DNA of 64,000 nucleotides from Symbiodinium natans (GCA_905221605.1 CAJNDS010002458.1:316501-380500), one strand, 5' to 3'; shown: positions 1-8,929, counted from the stretch's first letter. Made by a program: numbers and translations. The notes: a model not told the origin generated them from the letters alone.

Positions 1-223
1 GCAATCCTGCTGACAATCCCCCTTAAGTGGCCTTGCATAGGATATAGCTTATTCATAGGTTGAGTTCTAAACCGTCAAGCAGGAGTAGGTAACCCTCTTC
101 AGACCTCCAAGACTCTATGCGTGCCTTCACTACTAGGCCAGTACTAAAACCCTGAACCTGTGAGCCTATAACGGCGTGTAACCCCCGACTGTCCCACGCC
201 TTTCTCCCGCCAATTAATGCTTA

Positions 224-351
224 TCCCAAAGGTCCATACCCATGCAGCCCAATACACGTTCAATAGGGAATATACCTTAGATCATATTTTGGATCGCTAG
301 ATAAATTAAGTTCATATTCCTTAATTAAGGGATGTCGGGCTCTTTGGGTAT
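224..351. mobile_element. Palindromic MITE-like element, family F, degraded copy
   Basis: The arms carry the same AATATACCTTA and TATTCCTTAATTAAGGG blocks as the near-perfect palindrome at 57294-57401, in inverted orientation. The centre is AT-rich and diverged. It has no coding capacity. I call it a non-autonomous hairpin element because other copies occur at 9490-9598 and 57294-57401. Confidence 0.5.
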
Positions 352-430
352 ACGCTTAGGGCTCTAGATGGCAGCTTAGATGTAATATTAGGAATTATTC
401 CGACCACTATTTTGCTTTGGGCGTGCGCAG

Positions 431-592
431 TTGGAGGATCCCGCGATAAAGCCCTCTGGACCTCGAAGACCCGAAATCCCAGCCTCCGAAACCCTAAACC
501 CAAAAAGCCCTCCTCCCGAAGGTCCACTTGCGGCCTCCGCTCGCTCCTTGGCCTCGTTTATAAGAAAGCCCTTGCGGATTTCCAGAAAGTGT
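431..592 (+). CDS. Candidate exon, unknown product (Pro/Ser/Arg-rich)
   Basis: An open frame of about 54 codons follows an AG acceptor at 429-430 (gtgcgcag). It begins LEDPAIKPSGPRRPEIPAS and later has LASFIRKPLRISRKC. A TTTAGGG-like run follows at once and could hold the donor. Part of the frame is array-like (ETLNPK), which is usual where a telomere-type repeat is translated. No family was recognised. Other frames are also partly open here, so this may be chance. Confidence 0.28.
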
Positions 593-758
593 TTAGGGTC
601 TAGGGCCTAGGGTTTAGGGTTTAGGGCTTAGGGTTTAGGATTTAGGGTTGGATTTCATGCAGGGTTTAGGATTTGGGGTTCAGGGTTTAGCGTTTAGGAT
701 CCAAGCCCTCAGAGCCCTCGAGGGTTCAGGGTTTCGGGTCCAAAGAGGGCTCTCAGCT

Positions 759-865
759 ACAGCATGCAAGCGTCAATCAGATGTTTTTCTTATAGCAATC
801 CCGGATCGACGAGATTGCCATCATCTTACGTTCTGCATGGAGGGCCCATCTGTGGCACAAGTATA
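759..865 (+). CDS. Candidate terminal exon, unknown product
   Basis: The frame reads ACKRQSDVFLIAIPDRRD then CHHLTFCMEGPSVAQV and ends in TAA. It lies just downstream of a degenerate TTTAGGG stretch and just upstream of a family B half-element (866-921). Residue composition looks protein-like and includes a short Cys/His cluster, but no domain was identified. The start is unresolved. Confidence 0.3.
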
Positions 866-921
866 AGTCCCTCTAAACCACAGGGGCACCCTGGTTCTTC
901 CTATGTTACTCTCGGATCTAG
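866..921. mobile_element. Family B MITE-like fragment (right half)
   Basis: It carries the family B right-arm order: CCTCTAAACCACA, GGGGCACCCTGGTTC, TTACTCTCGGATCTAG. Better copies are at 8719-8782, 31645-31792 and 47578-47716. The left arm is absent, so this is a truncated copy. Confidence 0.4.
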
Positions 922-1063
922 TATTTGCATGGCTTTCAAGGAGGATGGATAGGATTCCCCCGAAGCACACCTATAACCTGTCCAGGTAGAAGTTTCCGAT
1001 GATACCCAAGCCCTAAACCGTAAACCCTAAACCCTAAACCCGAGCTATTTATGTCGTCCACAG

Positions 1064-1158
1064 TCTCAAGATCGGTGAGGTTGCAGCCTTGTCCAGCCTC
1101 GCCTGCCTGACGGAAACGCATCCTGACAAGAACGCTGGCTGTAATATAGGGGTCGCCC
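1064..1158 (+). CDS. Candidate internal exon, unknown product
   Basis: After cacag at 1059-1063 the frame reads LKIGEVAALSSLACLTETHP then DKNAGCNIGVAP before a CCCTAAA array begins near 1160. The island is bracketed by C-strand arrays on both sides. No family was recognised. The open frame is only ~31 codons, so support is amino-acid texture plus an acceptor. Confidence 0.3.
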
Positions 1159-1200
1159 CAAACCCTAAACCCTATACCCTAAACCCTAATAGTATTCTAA

Positions 1201-1345
1201 AAGGGTTCTTAAGGGCGGGGGGGTTCAAGGGCGGTATGTAACCAAGGTTCCCTAGTACTCCCCACTGCCCCCTAAGTTTCCCAAAGCTTCCCCAAGGTTC
1301 CCTAGGTACCTACCCCTCCACCCCCCCCGCCCCTTAAGAACACTG
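1201..1345. mobile_element. Palindromic element, family D
   Basis: The left arm has GGGTTCTTAAGGG followed by a G-run and GTTCAAGGG. The right arm has CCTAGGTACCTACCCC then CCCCTTAAGAACAC, its inverted complement. The centre is a purine/pyrimidine series (CCCTAAGTTTCCC-type). Further copies are at 19716-19827, 36838-36900 and 37131-37477. It looks like a non-autonomous hairpin element of about 145 bp. Confidence 0.55.
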
Positions 1346-1504
1346 TATACAATATTCCCTTGTGGTGCTTTAACCCGCAAAACCGTGTTCTAACTATTGA
1401 AGCCCCCATGTTGGTGCGGTTTCGGGTTTAGGGTTTAGGGTGCAGGGTTGAGGGTGTGCGGTCGGACGTCTCGTTGAAATCCAAACCCTGAACTCTAAAC
1501 CCAG

Positions 1505-1697
1505 AGCGTCGGTCAGAGATGTGCTGACAGAAATCGTGACAGCACACGAAGTCGAGCTACCTTGCACGGAATGTTGGGGGGCTCGACGAGGAGGAGGCGT
1601 GTTTTCTTTTACCAATCGCAGGCAACAAGATCATGTTGGGGCTGGGGACTTGTGCACCGGGTTTAAGTCACCACTTGGCTCTAAGAATTCACCCTGA
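1505..1697 (+). CDS. Candidate terminal exon, ~64 codons, unknown product
   Basis: After an AG at 1503-1504 one frame stays open to TGA at 1695-1697. It reads SVRDVLTEIVTAHEVELPC, TECWGARRGGGVFSFTNRR and QQDHVGAGDLCTGFKSPLG. No ATG occurs near the 5' end, so it would be a downstream exon. Two CxxC-like cysteines occur but I recognise no domain. The opposite strand is also open across most of the same bases, so the strand call is by composition. Confidence 0.38.
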
Positions 1698-1907
1698 ACC
1701 CTAAGGGTTCATGTACCAGCACACTCCTCATGGGCGCAAGTCTTTGATAAGCATTCGGGTTTAGGGCTTAGGGTTTCGATGAAACCCAGTAACACCAGGG
1801 TGTAGTGTTTAGTGTTCAGGGATGCCAAATTCAACTGGCGCCCTCGTCGTTCCTTGTGTTTTTTGGTGTTTAGGATTCGGGAAGCTTAGAGTTGAGAGTT
1901 GGGGGGT

Positions 1908-2037
1908 TCTACAGGGTGGGGCCCCCTAGTTATAAGTAGAGTTATAAGGGCCCTAAATTGGGTTATAAGGACCCTAAGTTAGGTTATAAGTCCCTTAACT
2001 ACAGTTAGTATAGTAAGGGGGCTCCACCCTGTAGGTG
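1908..2037. mobile_element. Palindromic element, family H (TTATAAG-rich)
   Basis: Terminal inverted repeats: CTACAGGGTGGGGCCCCCTA at the left, and AGGGGGCTCCACCCTGTAGG at the right. The interior has short direct echoes (GGGTTATAAGGACCCTAA-like). Related copies are at 26821-26939 and 43797-43917. It has no coding capacity. This is a clear hairpin element. Confidence 0.65.
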
Positions 2038-2095
2038 CCCTCATTCATTCAGTCCAATGAAAGCAAGCATGGGGGTTTAGGGTTTAGGGTTAAGG

Positions 2096-2176
2096 GTCCC
2101 TAGCTCATTCCAACTATTGTTTGCAATGCTTCCTCGAGAATCGGAATCACTGTTCCCTCTTTGCACGTTGACATGA
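2096..2176 (+). CDS. Candidate terminal exon, unknown product
   Basis: The island lies between two TTTAGGG-type runs. It reads VPSSFQLLFAMLPRESESLF then PLCTLT and TGA. It is 26 codons, with no domain and no unambiguous acceptor. Support is weak. Confidence 0.22.
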   Translation, partial: VPSSFQLLFAMLPRESESLFPLCTLT

Positions 2177-2214
2177 GGGTTTAGGGCTGCGGGGCTTGGG
2201 GGGTCTTTAGGGGT

Positions 2215-2370
2215 GTAGAGTGCTCCCTTGCTAGGCATATTATAGGGGTCGGAAGAATTACTAGTGGTATTCCCCTATGGTCCCTTTGCAATGTTTCTGT
2301 AATACACCCCCCCCCCCCTCCCCCTCCCAAAAAAATCAAAACCTGCTCTAACAATTTAGGCCCTATTAGC
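2215..2370. repeat. Family M dispersed repeat with poly-C/poly-A junction
   Basis: It holds GGGGTCGGAAGAATTACTAG, a CCCCTATGGTCCC-type block, a C-run that turns into an A-run, and AACCTGCTCTAACAATT. The same order of blocks, diverged, recurs at 30893-31030 (C-run, A-run, CCTGTTCTAATTATTGAG). A partial copy is at 1340-1402. No open frame is worth noting. Confidence 0.4.
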
Positions 2371-2690
2371 AGACAAATCCTGTGTCACTGCAACCCTAAA
2401 CCCTATATCCTAAACCCTAAACCCTAAACCCCGAAACTCTCCTAAACCCTAAACCCTAAACCCTAAACCCTAATTACACCCTAAACCCTAAACCCTAAGG
2501 TCATTCTGCCCTGCCCTCCGCGACGACCTCGCCCTGCGCAAGAGTTGCAGCTGTGCTGTCAAGCGTACCCGAAACTCTCCGAACCCTCAAACCATAAATC
2601 CTCAAACCCTAAACCCTGAACCCTAAACCCTAACCCTCAAGTCCTAAGCCCTAAACTCTGAACCTTCAGGTTTTTTGGGGCTTTGGGGCG

Positions 2691-3074
2691 ATGTGGGACT
2701 TTCTCGACTTCGGCTGGTGGTTCGGAAAGGATCCCGAACGCCAGAAGAATCCGCAGAGTCATAGAGATCAACGCAACCCCTTCGAAAAACAACACAAAGA
2801 AAAAAGACATGAAACAACCAAAAACAACAATCATGATAATAATCACAATAATCATAATAACAAAAACAGAAGTATTAAGAATGATAGCAACAAGAATAAT
2901 GATAATCATATTAATAATAGTATTAATAATAGTATTAATAATAGTGTTAATAATCATGAAATAATACGAATAGTAATAAGAATAAGAAGAAGAATAAGAA
3001 GAATAATCATAGTAATAGTAATCGTAATAATAACAGATACAACATCAAAGCTCAACCCTCAGCCCTGGAATTAA
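2691..3074 (+). CDS. Possible exon with Asn/His-rich microsatellite tail
   Basis: An ATG-initiated frame of 127 codons starts MWDFLDFGWWFGKDPERQ and continues through KHEKRHETT-like charged sequence. It then runs into AAT/AAC repeats coding Asn-, His- and Ile-rich stretches. The first ~40 codons look like protein; the remainder is a translated microsatellite (2824-3040). A second + frame overlaps it. No homology was recognised. Confidence 0.28.
   Translation: MWDFLDFGWWFGKDPERQKNPQSHRDQRNPFEKQHKEKRHETTKNNNHDNNHNNHNNKNRSIKNDSNKNNDNHINNSINNSINNSVNNHEIIRIVIRIRRRIRRIIIVIVIVIITDTTSKLNPQPWN
2824..3040. repeat. AT-rich microsatellite (AATAAT/AAT-AGT type)
   Basis: This stretch is built of ataat, taata and aagaat units with slow drift in sequence. 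It differs sharply from the GC-rich flanks. It is simple-sequence DNA and all frames through it are low complexity. Confidence 0.8.
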
Positions 3075-3099
3075 GCCCCGAGCCCTGAACCCGGAACCG

Positions 3100-3575
3100 C
3101 TCCAAAACCCAAAAGCCCTTAAGCCCTAAACCCTAAAATCCCTAGTGCCGTTCAACCCCAGAAGGCCACAAACCCTAATTGCTTAAACCTACGACCCTAA
3201 AAGAAACATAAACACCCTAAGGCCCTCAAACCCTCACACCCTAAAAGTCATGACAAACCCTAGAAGAACTAACACAACTAACACCCTAGCAAATCCAAAC
3301 CCCCAAACCCTAGAGCCCTTAACCTGAGCCTCAAACCCAAAACCCTTCAACCCCTAAACCCCAAATGCTTCAACCCTAAATCCACAAACCCCAAATCCCC
3401 AGAACCTTCAAACCTAAATCCTGCAACCCTAAATGCTTAAACCCTTAAACCCTAAGCCTAAACTGCCTAAACCCTACACCCTAAGCCCTAAACCCGAACC
3501 CTAAGCCCGAAACCCTAAACCCTTCTCCCTACTCCCTAAACCCTAACCCTAAACCCTATACCCTAAAGCCTGAGC
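3100..3575. repeat. Degenerate CCCTAAA field
   Basis: There are almost 500 bases of diverged C-strand telomere-like units (CCCTAAAC, CCCAAACCC, CCCCAAATGC, CCCTTAAAC) with no long perfect run. I read it as an old interstitial array decayed by point mutation. I see no supported gene in it. Confidence 0.8.
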
Positions 3576-3943
3576 CTCAAGTCTCCAAGGCAAGCGCACC
3601 GCGCAGCGTGGCGACAGCCTTTACGGCAGGCTGGCAGAGGCAAGCTGCAGGTCTTTTGGTATTTTAAACTCTTTTTTGGGTTCAGGGTTTCGGGTTTTTG
3701 GGTTTTGGGTTTTGGGGTTTTAGGGTTTTAGGGTTTTGGGGTTTTGGGGTTTTAGGGTTTTAGGGTTCTAGGGCTTTATTTTGGGGTTTAGGGCCTCTGC
3801 AAGGTGTGGGTCCGTTGGGGCTGGAAAGCCTTTTTGGGGGTCCAGGGGTGTATGGGCTTAGGGGCTTAGGAGTTTCGGGTTTAGGGTTTATGGTTTTGGG
3901 AATTTTGGGGTTTTGGGGTTTAGGGGTTTAGGGGTTTAGTAAA

Positions 3944-4030
3944 GGGTGGGTCGTCCTAGATCCCTGGCAAGGAGTCAAGTTTGTACGCCTCGGGAGTTGT
4001 CGCCGACTCGTTGAGGTCAAGCTTGGTCAT
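3944..4030 (+). CDS. Candidate exon upstream of the copia fragment
   Basis: The frame reads GWVVLDPWQGVKFVRLGSCR then RLVEVKLGHH and stays open up to the border of palindromic element E (4031-4174). The RT frame resumes just beyond that element, so this could be part of the same retroelement or host exon interrupted by the palindrome. The link is inference and no motif was identified. Confidence 0.3.
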
Positions 4031-4174
4031 CACGGGTTCCCCTACTACCCCCCTCTATACTACTTACCCCCCCCAGATTCCCCCTATAATTAAGGCTATT
4101 TGGGGATAAGTAAGCTTGGTTAAGGCTAAGGCTATTTAAGGGGGACCTAGGGGGGTAGTATAGGGAAACCCATG
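4031..4174. mobile_element. Palindromic element, family E
   Basis: Left arm CACGGGTTCCCCTACTACCC, right arm GGGGTAGTATAGGGAAACCC followed by ATGG, with an AT-rich centre (AATTAAGGCTATTTGGGGAT). It matches 9352-9626, where another element is nested inside. It is a non-autonomous hairpin element of about 144 bp and sits directly 5' to the copia RT frame. Confidence 0.6.
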
Positions 4175-4175
4175 G

Positions 4176-4460
4176 AGTCAAAGCTGCCACGGAGTCGTGG
4201 CTAGCTCACGCAACATTCACACTGCATTTTTGTTGGCGCCCCTTGGCCAGGCAGCCCACCAAAGACAGCATATCCTCCAGCCGGCACAAGCACTGGTAGA
4301 CCGGGGAATCGCACAGCAGCATGAATGCTGGACCATAGATCGAGCGATCTACGGTCTCCGAAAATCGCCGTGCTGGTGGACGGATTTTGGGAACCGGTCG
4401 CTCCTGAAACAACCAAGACGTTCCATCGATCCGGAAACCATGGGAGAGCAGCCAGCCTAA
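4176..4460 (+). pseudogene. Ty1/copia-type reverse transcriptase fragment (RVT_2)
   Basis: The frame reads VASSRNIHTAFLLAPL, then QPAQALVDRGI, then ECWTIDRAIYGLRKSPCWW, and ends in TGA-free sequence closed by TAA at 4458-4460. The spacing of (D)xxTAFLxAxL and (A)IYGLRxSPxxW is the hallmark of the Ty1/copia reverse transcriptase, which copies element RNA into cDNA. Only about 90 residues survive. The catalytic YVDD region, integrase, RNase H and LTRs are not seen, so this is a relic. The aspartate normally before xxTAFL is replaced (RNIHTAFL), consistent with decay. A family E palindrome abuts its 5' end. Confidence 0.62.
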
Positions 4461-4544
4461 CCCCGAGGGTGGTTGCATACTGTGGTCCCGTACGTATATA
4501 AGGGGTATACAATGGGCCCCCACTTAAGGGCCCAGTATTCAGGC

Positions 4545-4690
4545 GGCCCACCCCGGAAACTTTTGGCGCCCAGAAGTCGCAAGCATCCGGAGATCAACAC
4601 CTTCAAGCCAGAAGTCATCAGCATCCACGCAACATTCTTTGGTCCTGTGGGTTGAGGGGCTACTCTACTACGTATGGGGTACTGCACAAG
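4545..4690 (+). CDS. Possible coding remnant downstream of the copia fragment
   Basis: A frame reads FGAQKSQASGDQHLQARS then HQHPRNILWSCGLRGYSTTY before a TTTAGGG-like run. It may be a further piece of the decayed retroelement or an unrelated host exon. No motif decides, and another frame is also open here. Confidence 0.2.
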
Positions 4691-4836
4691 GGTTTAGGGT
4701 TCAGGGCTCCTACGTTACATCTGAGGCCTCAAATCGATGGACCCAAGGGGTTGACTATGAGTTTCCTCGTCAAGGTTCACGGGCTTAGAAGGAGCTGCCA
4801 GGTTTGGGGTTCAGGGTCGAGGGTTTAGGGGTTCAG

Positions 4837-5049
4837 GACCAGTTCGCTGCTGGGAAACAGTGTTCCAGTTGTTGTTGGCAGTGGGCATATAAAGGTGACA
4901 GGGTTTGGGTGTTTAAAGGGCCTTTGGCTCAGAAATGCTTTTGGCGCAAGACCATGCACGCGCTAAAGACTACGTTACATGCCCACAGACGCGATTTGAA
5001 GGGGGGGGGGGGGGGCTTAAGAACATCTGACTTAAAACCTAAACCCTAA
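4837..5049 (+). CDS. Candidate exon, Cys/Trp-rich, unknown product
   Basis: After ttcag at 4832-4836 a frame opens: DQFAAGKQCSSCCWQWAYKG, DRVWVFKGPLAQKCFWRK, TMHALKTTLHAHRRDLK. It then enters a G-homopolymer (Gly run) and array sequence. The CxxCC cluster and basic tail look like real protein. The reliable part ends near 4998; the rest to TAA is translated repeat. AG|G agrees with the usual dinoflagellate acceptor. No family was recognised. Confidence 0.42.
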   Translation, partial: DQFAAGKQCSSCCWQWAYKGDRVWVFKGPLAQKCFWRKTMHALKTTLHAHRRDLKGGGGGLRTSDLKPKP

Positions 5050-5092
5050 GTCCAAAACCCTATACCCTAAACCCTAAACCCAAAACACGCAG

Positions 5093-5182
5093 GTGCACAG
5101 CCTCAAGTCGCAAGAGGGGCACTTCGGCCTGAGGGGACCTGCAAACCTTCTGTGGTCTAGGGGCGAGGGCGGGGGGGTGTAG
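5093..5182 (+). CDS. Candidate terminal exon, unknown product
   Basis: The acceptor is acgcag|G. The frame reads VHSLKSQEGHFGLRGPANLL then WSRGEGGGV and TAG. It is bracketed upstream by CCCTAAA units. It is short at 29 codons, and the Gly run at the end is a G-rich tract. No domain. Confidence 0.28.
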   Translation: MHSLKSQEGHFGLRGPANLLWSRGEGGGV

Positions 5183-5301
5183 GATTGATGGTGTTGATTA
5201 TAATGAGCCGTATCCCCCCAATATAAGCCCTACTATATGCCATAAAGCCCCTATAGACTCCTAGGTAGACCCCTAAAGCCCTAAACCCTAAACCCTGAAC
5301 C

Positions 5302-5375
5302 CCTCCTTTAGTTCCTTGGCTGCACAAGGTTCAGGGGTACAAACTTGATGGTCTCCACGATACAAACGCCCCTTC
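5302..5375 (+). CDS. Candidate short exon, unknown product
   Basis: The island sits between CCCTAAA units on the left and a TTTAGGGC array on the right. It reads PPLVPWLHKVQGYKLDGLHD then TNAPS. At ~25 codons the open frame has little statistical weight. Confidence 0.2.
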
Positions 5376-5490
5376 AGGCTTTAGGGCCTTAGGGCCTTAG
5401 GGCTTTAGGGCTTTAGGGCTTTAGGGCTTCAGGGCTTTAGGGCTTTAGGGCTTTAGGGCTTTGGGGCTTTAGGGCTCTAGGGCTTCAAAA
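5376..5490 (+). repeat. TTTAGGGC-variant array
   Basis: About a dozen units of the 8-mer GGGCTTTA, with CTTAGGGC and CTTCAGGGC variants. This is a locally homogenised variant of the heptamer, distinct from neighbouring TTTAGGG and CCCTAAA blocks. Confidence 0.75.
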
Positions 5491-5815
5491 TTTGGGGGTT
5501 TTGGGGGTTTAGGGTTCAGGGCGACCTGGACCCCCCTCAGACCTTCGGCTACGAGCCCCAGACTTTAAATTTCGGAATAGAAAGTCTTTCTAGGGGTCGG
5601 GGGGGGGGGGCACCAGGTATTAGGGAGTCTTCCCCAAGCCCTTAACCCGAAATCTTAAACCCTAAGCCCCTAAACCCTAGACCTGAGAGTGCCTCGGTTC
5701 TTAGGCTTGTTGGTGGGGGGGGGCCTAAACCCGAAACCGTAAATCCTGAACCCTTTGAATTTGGGGTCTGGGATGGTCTGAGTCTTGAAGTTTCGGGGGG
5801 GGGGGGGGGGGGGTT

Positions 5816-5914
5816 GCGCTGAAGCTGTTCAAGAGGGTAGTACTATGCATTGAATATTTTTTGGTTCTGGGTTTAGCGTTTTTATGTATTTGCCTGACGG
5901 TTCCCCTCCCTTGA
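5816..5914 (+). CDS. Candidate terminal exon with hydrophobic segment
   Basis: The frame reads ALKLFKRVV, then a strongly hydrophobic stretch (LCIEYFLVLGLAFLCICLTV), then PLP and TGA. A basic segment before ~20 hydrophobic residues would suit a transmembrane helix near a C-terminus. It lies right after a poly-G tract. Caution: the TTTAGCG/GGGTTTA bases contribute Leu/Gly/Ala codons, so some of the hydrophobicity may be repeat-derived. Confidence 0.27.
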   Translation, partial: ALKLFKRVVLCIEYFLVLGLAFLCICLTVPLP

Positions 5915-6068
5915 TCGAACGGGTTTGTTCAGTGAGGGGGTTTGGGGTTCAGGGCTTAGGTTTTTGGGCTTGGGGTTTAGGGTTCATGGCTTAGGACTTA
6001 GGGCTTTGGGCTTAGGGCTTAGGGCTTAGGGTTAGGGTTGGGGGGGTGGGCTTAGGGGTGGGGGAAAG

Positions 6069-6146
6069 GGGCTGAGGTGCGGTTTTGTGCTTGCGTGGTT
6101 GCTTCCCCTGGTGTTTACAGAGTCTGTTGAGCTGGAGCAGACGTTT
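6069..6146 (+). CDS. Candidate short exon, hydrophobic
   Basis: It reads GLRCGFVLAWLLPLVFTESV then ELEQTF before a T-homopolymer at 6145-6160. It resembles a signal-anchor or membrane segment, but the frame is short and unsupported by homology. The poly-T tract could instead be the pyrimidine run of an intron. Confidence 0.22.
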
Positions 6147-6690
6147 TTTTTTTTTTTTGTTGCGCTTTATGCTGGTCAGGCCGCTTGCTCCATGGTGTCA
6201 ACAGTACACCCTAAACACGCACTCAAAGTTAGGGTTTAGGGTTTAGGGTTTAGGGTTTAGGGCTTAGGGCTTAGGGCTTAGGGTTTAGGGCGTAGCCCTA
6301 AACCCTAAACCCTGAATACGCACTTAGGGCCCCTATTTAGTTCCCAGCGACTCCCTCCTTTCGTCTCATGAACCTGACGCACCTGGCCCTGATAAGGTTT
6401 AGGGTTTAGGGTGTAGGGTTCAGGGTTTAGGGTTTAGGGTTCAGGGTTTAGAGTTAGGGCTTTGGGATCTTGAGGCTTAGGGTTTAGGGTGTGGGGTCAA
6501 GGACTTGGAGACTTGAAGTTTATGGCTTCGGGTTAGTAGCTCCGGGTATCTTCGGGTAGGTACAAGGGCCCCCCAGCATGGGGCCTTAATTGAGAGGCCT
6601 GTTGTCGTTGGCAGGAGAAGCACGACAAAGCATCCGGTGGATCTTTGAAGATCAAGCTTGCTGTGACCACTCAGTGGGACAAGATGATGG

Positions 6691-6906
6691 GCAGGATGCT
6701 TTGCTGGGAAACTGGATGTCACGCACTTGAAGGACATCTTCCTGGGCGTGGAGGAAGGTCAGGACGAAATTCTGACCCAGCATCTCCGGTCTACTGTGTG
6801 CACCTTGAAGCAGTTCGCCGAGTTCGGTGTCCTTTTCGAACACTTTCCCCGGAGATTCTGCTTGCCTCAAGATGAGCACTATTGCCATGAAGTCCTTCGG
6901 GAGATC
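6691..6906 (+). CDS. Candidate exon, ~65-70 codons, unknown product
   Basis: A possible acceptor is gggcag at 6689-6694. The frame reads FAGKLDVTHLKDIFLGVEEG, QDEILTQHLRSTVCTLKQF, AEFGVLFEHFPRRFCLPQDE, HYCHEVLREI, then runs into a perfect ten-unit CCCTAAA array at 6906. Third positions are mostly G or C (CTG, GTG, GAG, TTC, CAC), which supports coding. The charged, helical look suggests a folded domain but I do not recognise it. Other frames, including one on the minus strand, are also long and open. Confidence 0.42.
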
Positions 6907-6975
6907 CCTAAACCCTAAACCCTAAACCCTAAACCCTAAACCCTAAACCCTAAACCCTAAACCCTAAACCCTAAA
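6906..6975 (-). repeat. Perfect CCCTAAA array (~10 units)
   Basis: About ten exact heptamers start directly at the end of the candidate exon frame. A real telomere would run much longer, and this one is followed by unique DNA. It is interstitial. Confidence 0.9.
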
Positions 6976-7187
6976 TTAAGCTGCGGAACGCTCCTGGAAG
7001 ATGTGCCCTGAACAAAGCAAGGAACCCTAAACCCTAAACCTTAAACCCCAAACCCTCACTTGTATCCTAGAGAGAGCAAAGGCAGCTCCTCAATGGACAG
7101 CGCGGGAGGATCCTCAGCTTTGAGGAGGAGCTTGTCTTGGAGTTTTGGGGGTTTTGGGTTGAGGGCTTCTGGGTCTTCCCCATTAAA

Positions 7188-7317
<130 letters not shown>

Positions 7318-7355
7318 TTAGGGCTAGGGTTTAGGCCTTAGGGCTTGGGGTTTAG

Positions 7356-7476
7356 GATCTGCCTCATGTTTAACAGGGACGCCAAAAGGATATCACAGAT
7401 TGTGTGTAGATCCCCAAGCTTGATCTTCAACTTAGATCGACCCTCTTGTGCATTTGCAGAGACTGACGAGCCCTAA
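7356..7476 (+). CDS. Candidate terminal exon, unknown product
   Basis: Acceptor tttag|G. The frame reads ICLMFNRDAKRISQIVCRSP, SLIFNLDRPSCAFAETDEP, then TAA. The stop codon is formed at the junction with the next C-strand unit (CCC TAA ACC). An alternative acceptor (tttgcag at 7453-7459) lies inside it. No domain. Confidence 0.35.
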
Positions 7477-7694
7477 ACCCAGAAGAAAGTTTGGATGTAT
7501 CGGGTTGAAGGGCATAACTAATGAGTGCCAGCCACCCTAAGCCCTATACCCTAGACGCTGCTTATGTCCTATCTAAAGCCTGTATTCTATAGAGTGCCTG
7601 TATGACCTTGAACCCTAAACGCTGTACACCCTACGACAAGCCTCAGCCTTATTGCCCCAAAGCCTGAACTCTAAATGTAAAGCGCTTGAAGCCC

Positions 7695-7941
7695 TACTTG
7701 GAGGTTCAGGTTACTGAGTGAAAACCCAATTCTACTTATATGAGCCCATTTTTGTACCCCAATATGGCTGATGGTTGGGTTGTAAGTGATAAGTGCACTT
7801 CAAATGGGATTTTACGACAGTAGGGGTATCTTATTGGGGTCCCGATTATAAGGGAATCCTACTATATGGGGGTCTATGTTCGGGGTCCCTTATTTTCGTA
7901 AACCCCTACTTGGGTTAAGAAGTACCATGAACCTCCAAGTA
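7695..7941. mobile_element. Family C palindrome carrying a nested family I element
   Basis: Outer ends: TACTTGGAGGTTCA on the left and TGAACCTCCAAGTA on the right, an exact 14-bp inverted repeat. Inside, 7806-7906 is a separate palindrome whose arms (TTTTACGACAGTAGGGG / TATTTTCGTAAACCCC) match free-standing family I copies at 12663-12760, 16166-16268 and 63876-63957. One element therefore landed in another. Confidence 0.65.
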
Positions 7942-8165
7942 GGTGGACCCTGAACCCTAAACCCTAGACCCTGAACTCCAAAAGGAAGGGGTGCTGCAGA
8001 ACCTGCAAGTGAAACCTTGAAGCAGAACCTGTGACCCACTCGACGAGCCCCGTGCCAGGACCCAAAAACCCTAAAAGAGTTTAGGTTTTAGGGTTCAGGG
8101 TTCAGAGTTCACTAAACCCTAAACCCTAAACCCTAAACCCTAAACCCTAAACCCTAAACCCTAAA

Positions 8166-8260
8166 CCAGAGTTAGCATACCTCATGTACTGCTCAGCAGC
8201 TTCGGGGTCCGGAAGGGGCCCGTGTAGAAGGGGACAAGAGGAAAGGACCACAAGCGCTGA
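8166..8260 (-). CDS. Candidate exon on the minus strand, bracketed island
   Basis: Read on the minus strand the island gives ALVVLSSCPLLHGPLPDPEA then AEQYMRYANSG. It is bracketed by an eight-unit CCCTAAA array on the left and a TTTAGGG/TGTAGGG array on the right. The acidic-aromatic tail looks protein-like but no family is assigned. The + strand gives less convincing frames. Confidence 0.28.
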
Positions 8261-8349
8261 TTGCTTAGGCACCGACGCGCCAGGGTTTAGGGTTTAGGGT
8301 GTAGGGTGTAGGGTGTAGGGTGTAGGGTGTAGGGTTTAGAGTTTCTTGC

Positions 8350-8470
8350 TTACCTAAGGGTATTTTCATGGTCCCTGAATATGGCCCCTTACTTCCCTTA
8401 AAGGGTTCCGATGTATGGGCCCTTGGGTTGTCTAGGGCATACATTGCCTTTTCAGGGCCCCTATGAAGAG
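8350..8470. mobile_element. Family J dispersed element
   Basis: Blocks CTAAGGGTATTTTCATGGTC, TATGGCCCCTTAC, CTTAAAGGGTTCCGATGTAT occur in the same order at 18360-18443. Partial copies are at 42910-42985 and 20445-20512. It is partly self-complementary and has no coding potential. Confidence 0.45.
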
Positions 8471-8718
8471 ACCATGTAACTGCCCCGATAAAGACTGTAG
8501 GCGTTAGGGCTTCTTCCTTACCAGGCAGCATCAAGTACCTGGCATTCGTGACCCGATCTCGCTGGCACAAGACGCTCCCTGGCCCCCGGTGGGGCCCTGG
8601 TCGAAACCCTAAAACCCCGGTTTAGGGTTTAGGGTTTAGGGTTTAGGGTTTAGGGTTCAGGGACCCTAAACTAAACCCTATATAGCCCTGAGCCCTGAAA
8701 GCTAAACAGATGTCGGAT

Positions 8719-8782
8719 CCTTTATAGCCCCCTTTAAAGCAAAAAGGGCACCTTTCCATTCCTAGGTTCCTCCTGGGTCTAG
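8719..8782. mobile_element. Family B MITE-like element (right part)
   Basis: It has the order CCTTTATAGCCCCCTTTAAA, GCAAAAAGGGCACC, CATTCCTAGGTTCC, TGGGTCTAG. This family recurs more than a dozen times in the window. The left arm is missing here and a CCCTAAA array starts immediately after the right end. Confidence 0.5.
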
Positions 8783-8929
8783 CCCTAAACCCTAAACCCT
8801 AAACCCTAAACCCTAACCTCTCTATCGTGACCTAAACTCGAAACCCTAAACCCTAAACCTAAACCCTCCATCGTGACCTAAACCCTAAACCCTGAAACCT
8901 AAACCCTAAACCCTAAACCCTAAACCGTG

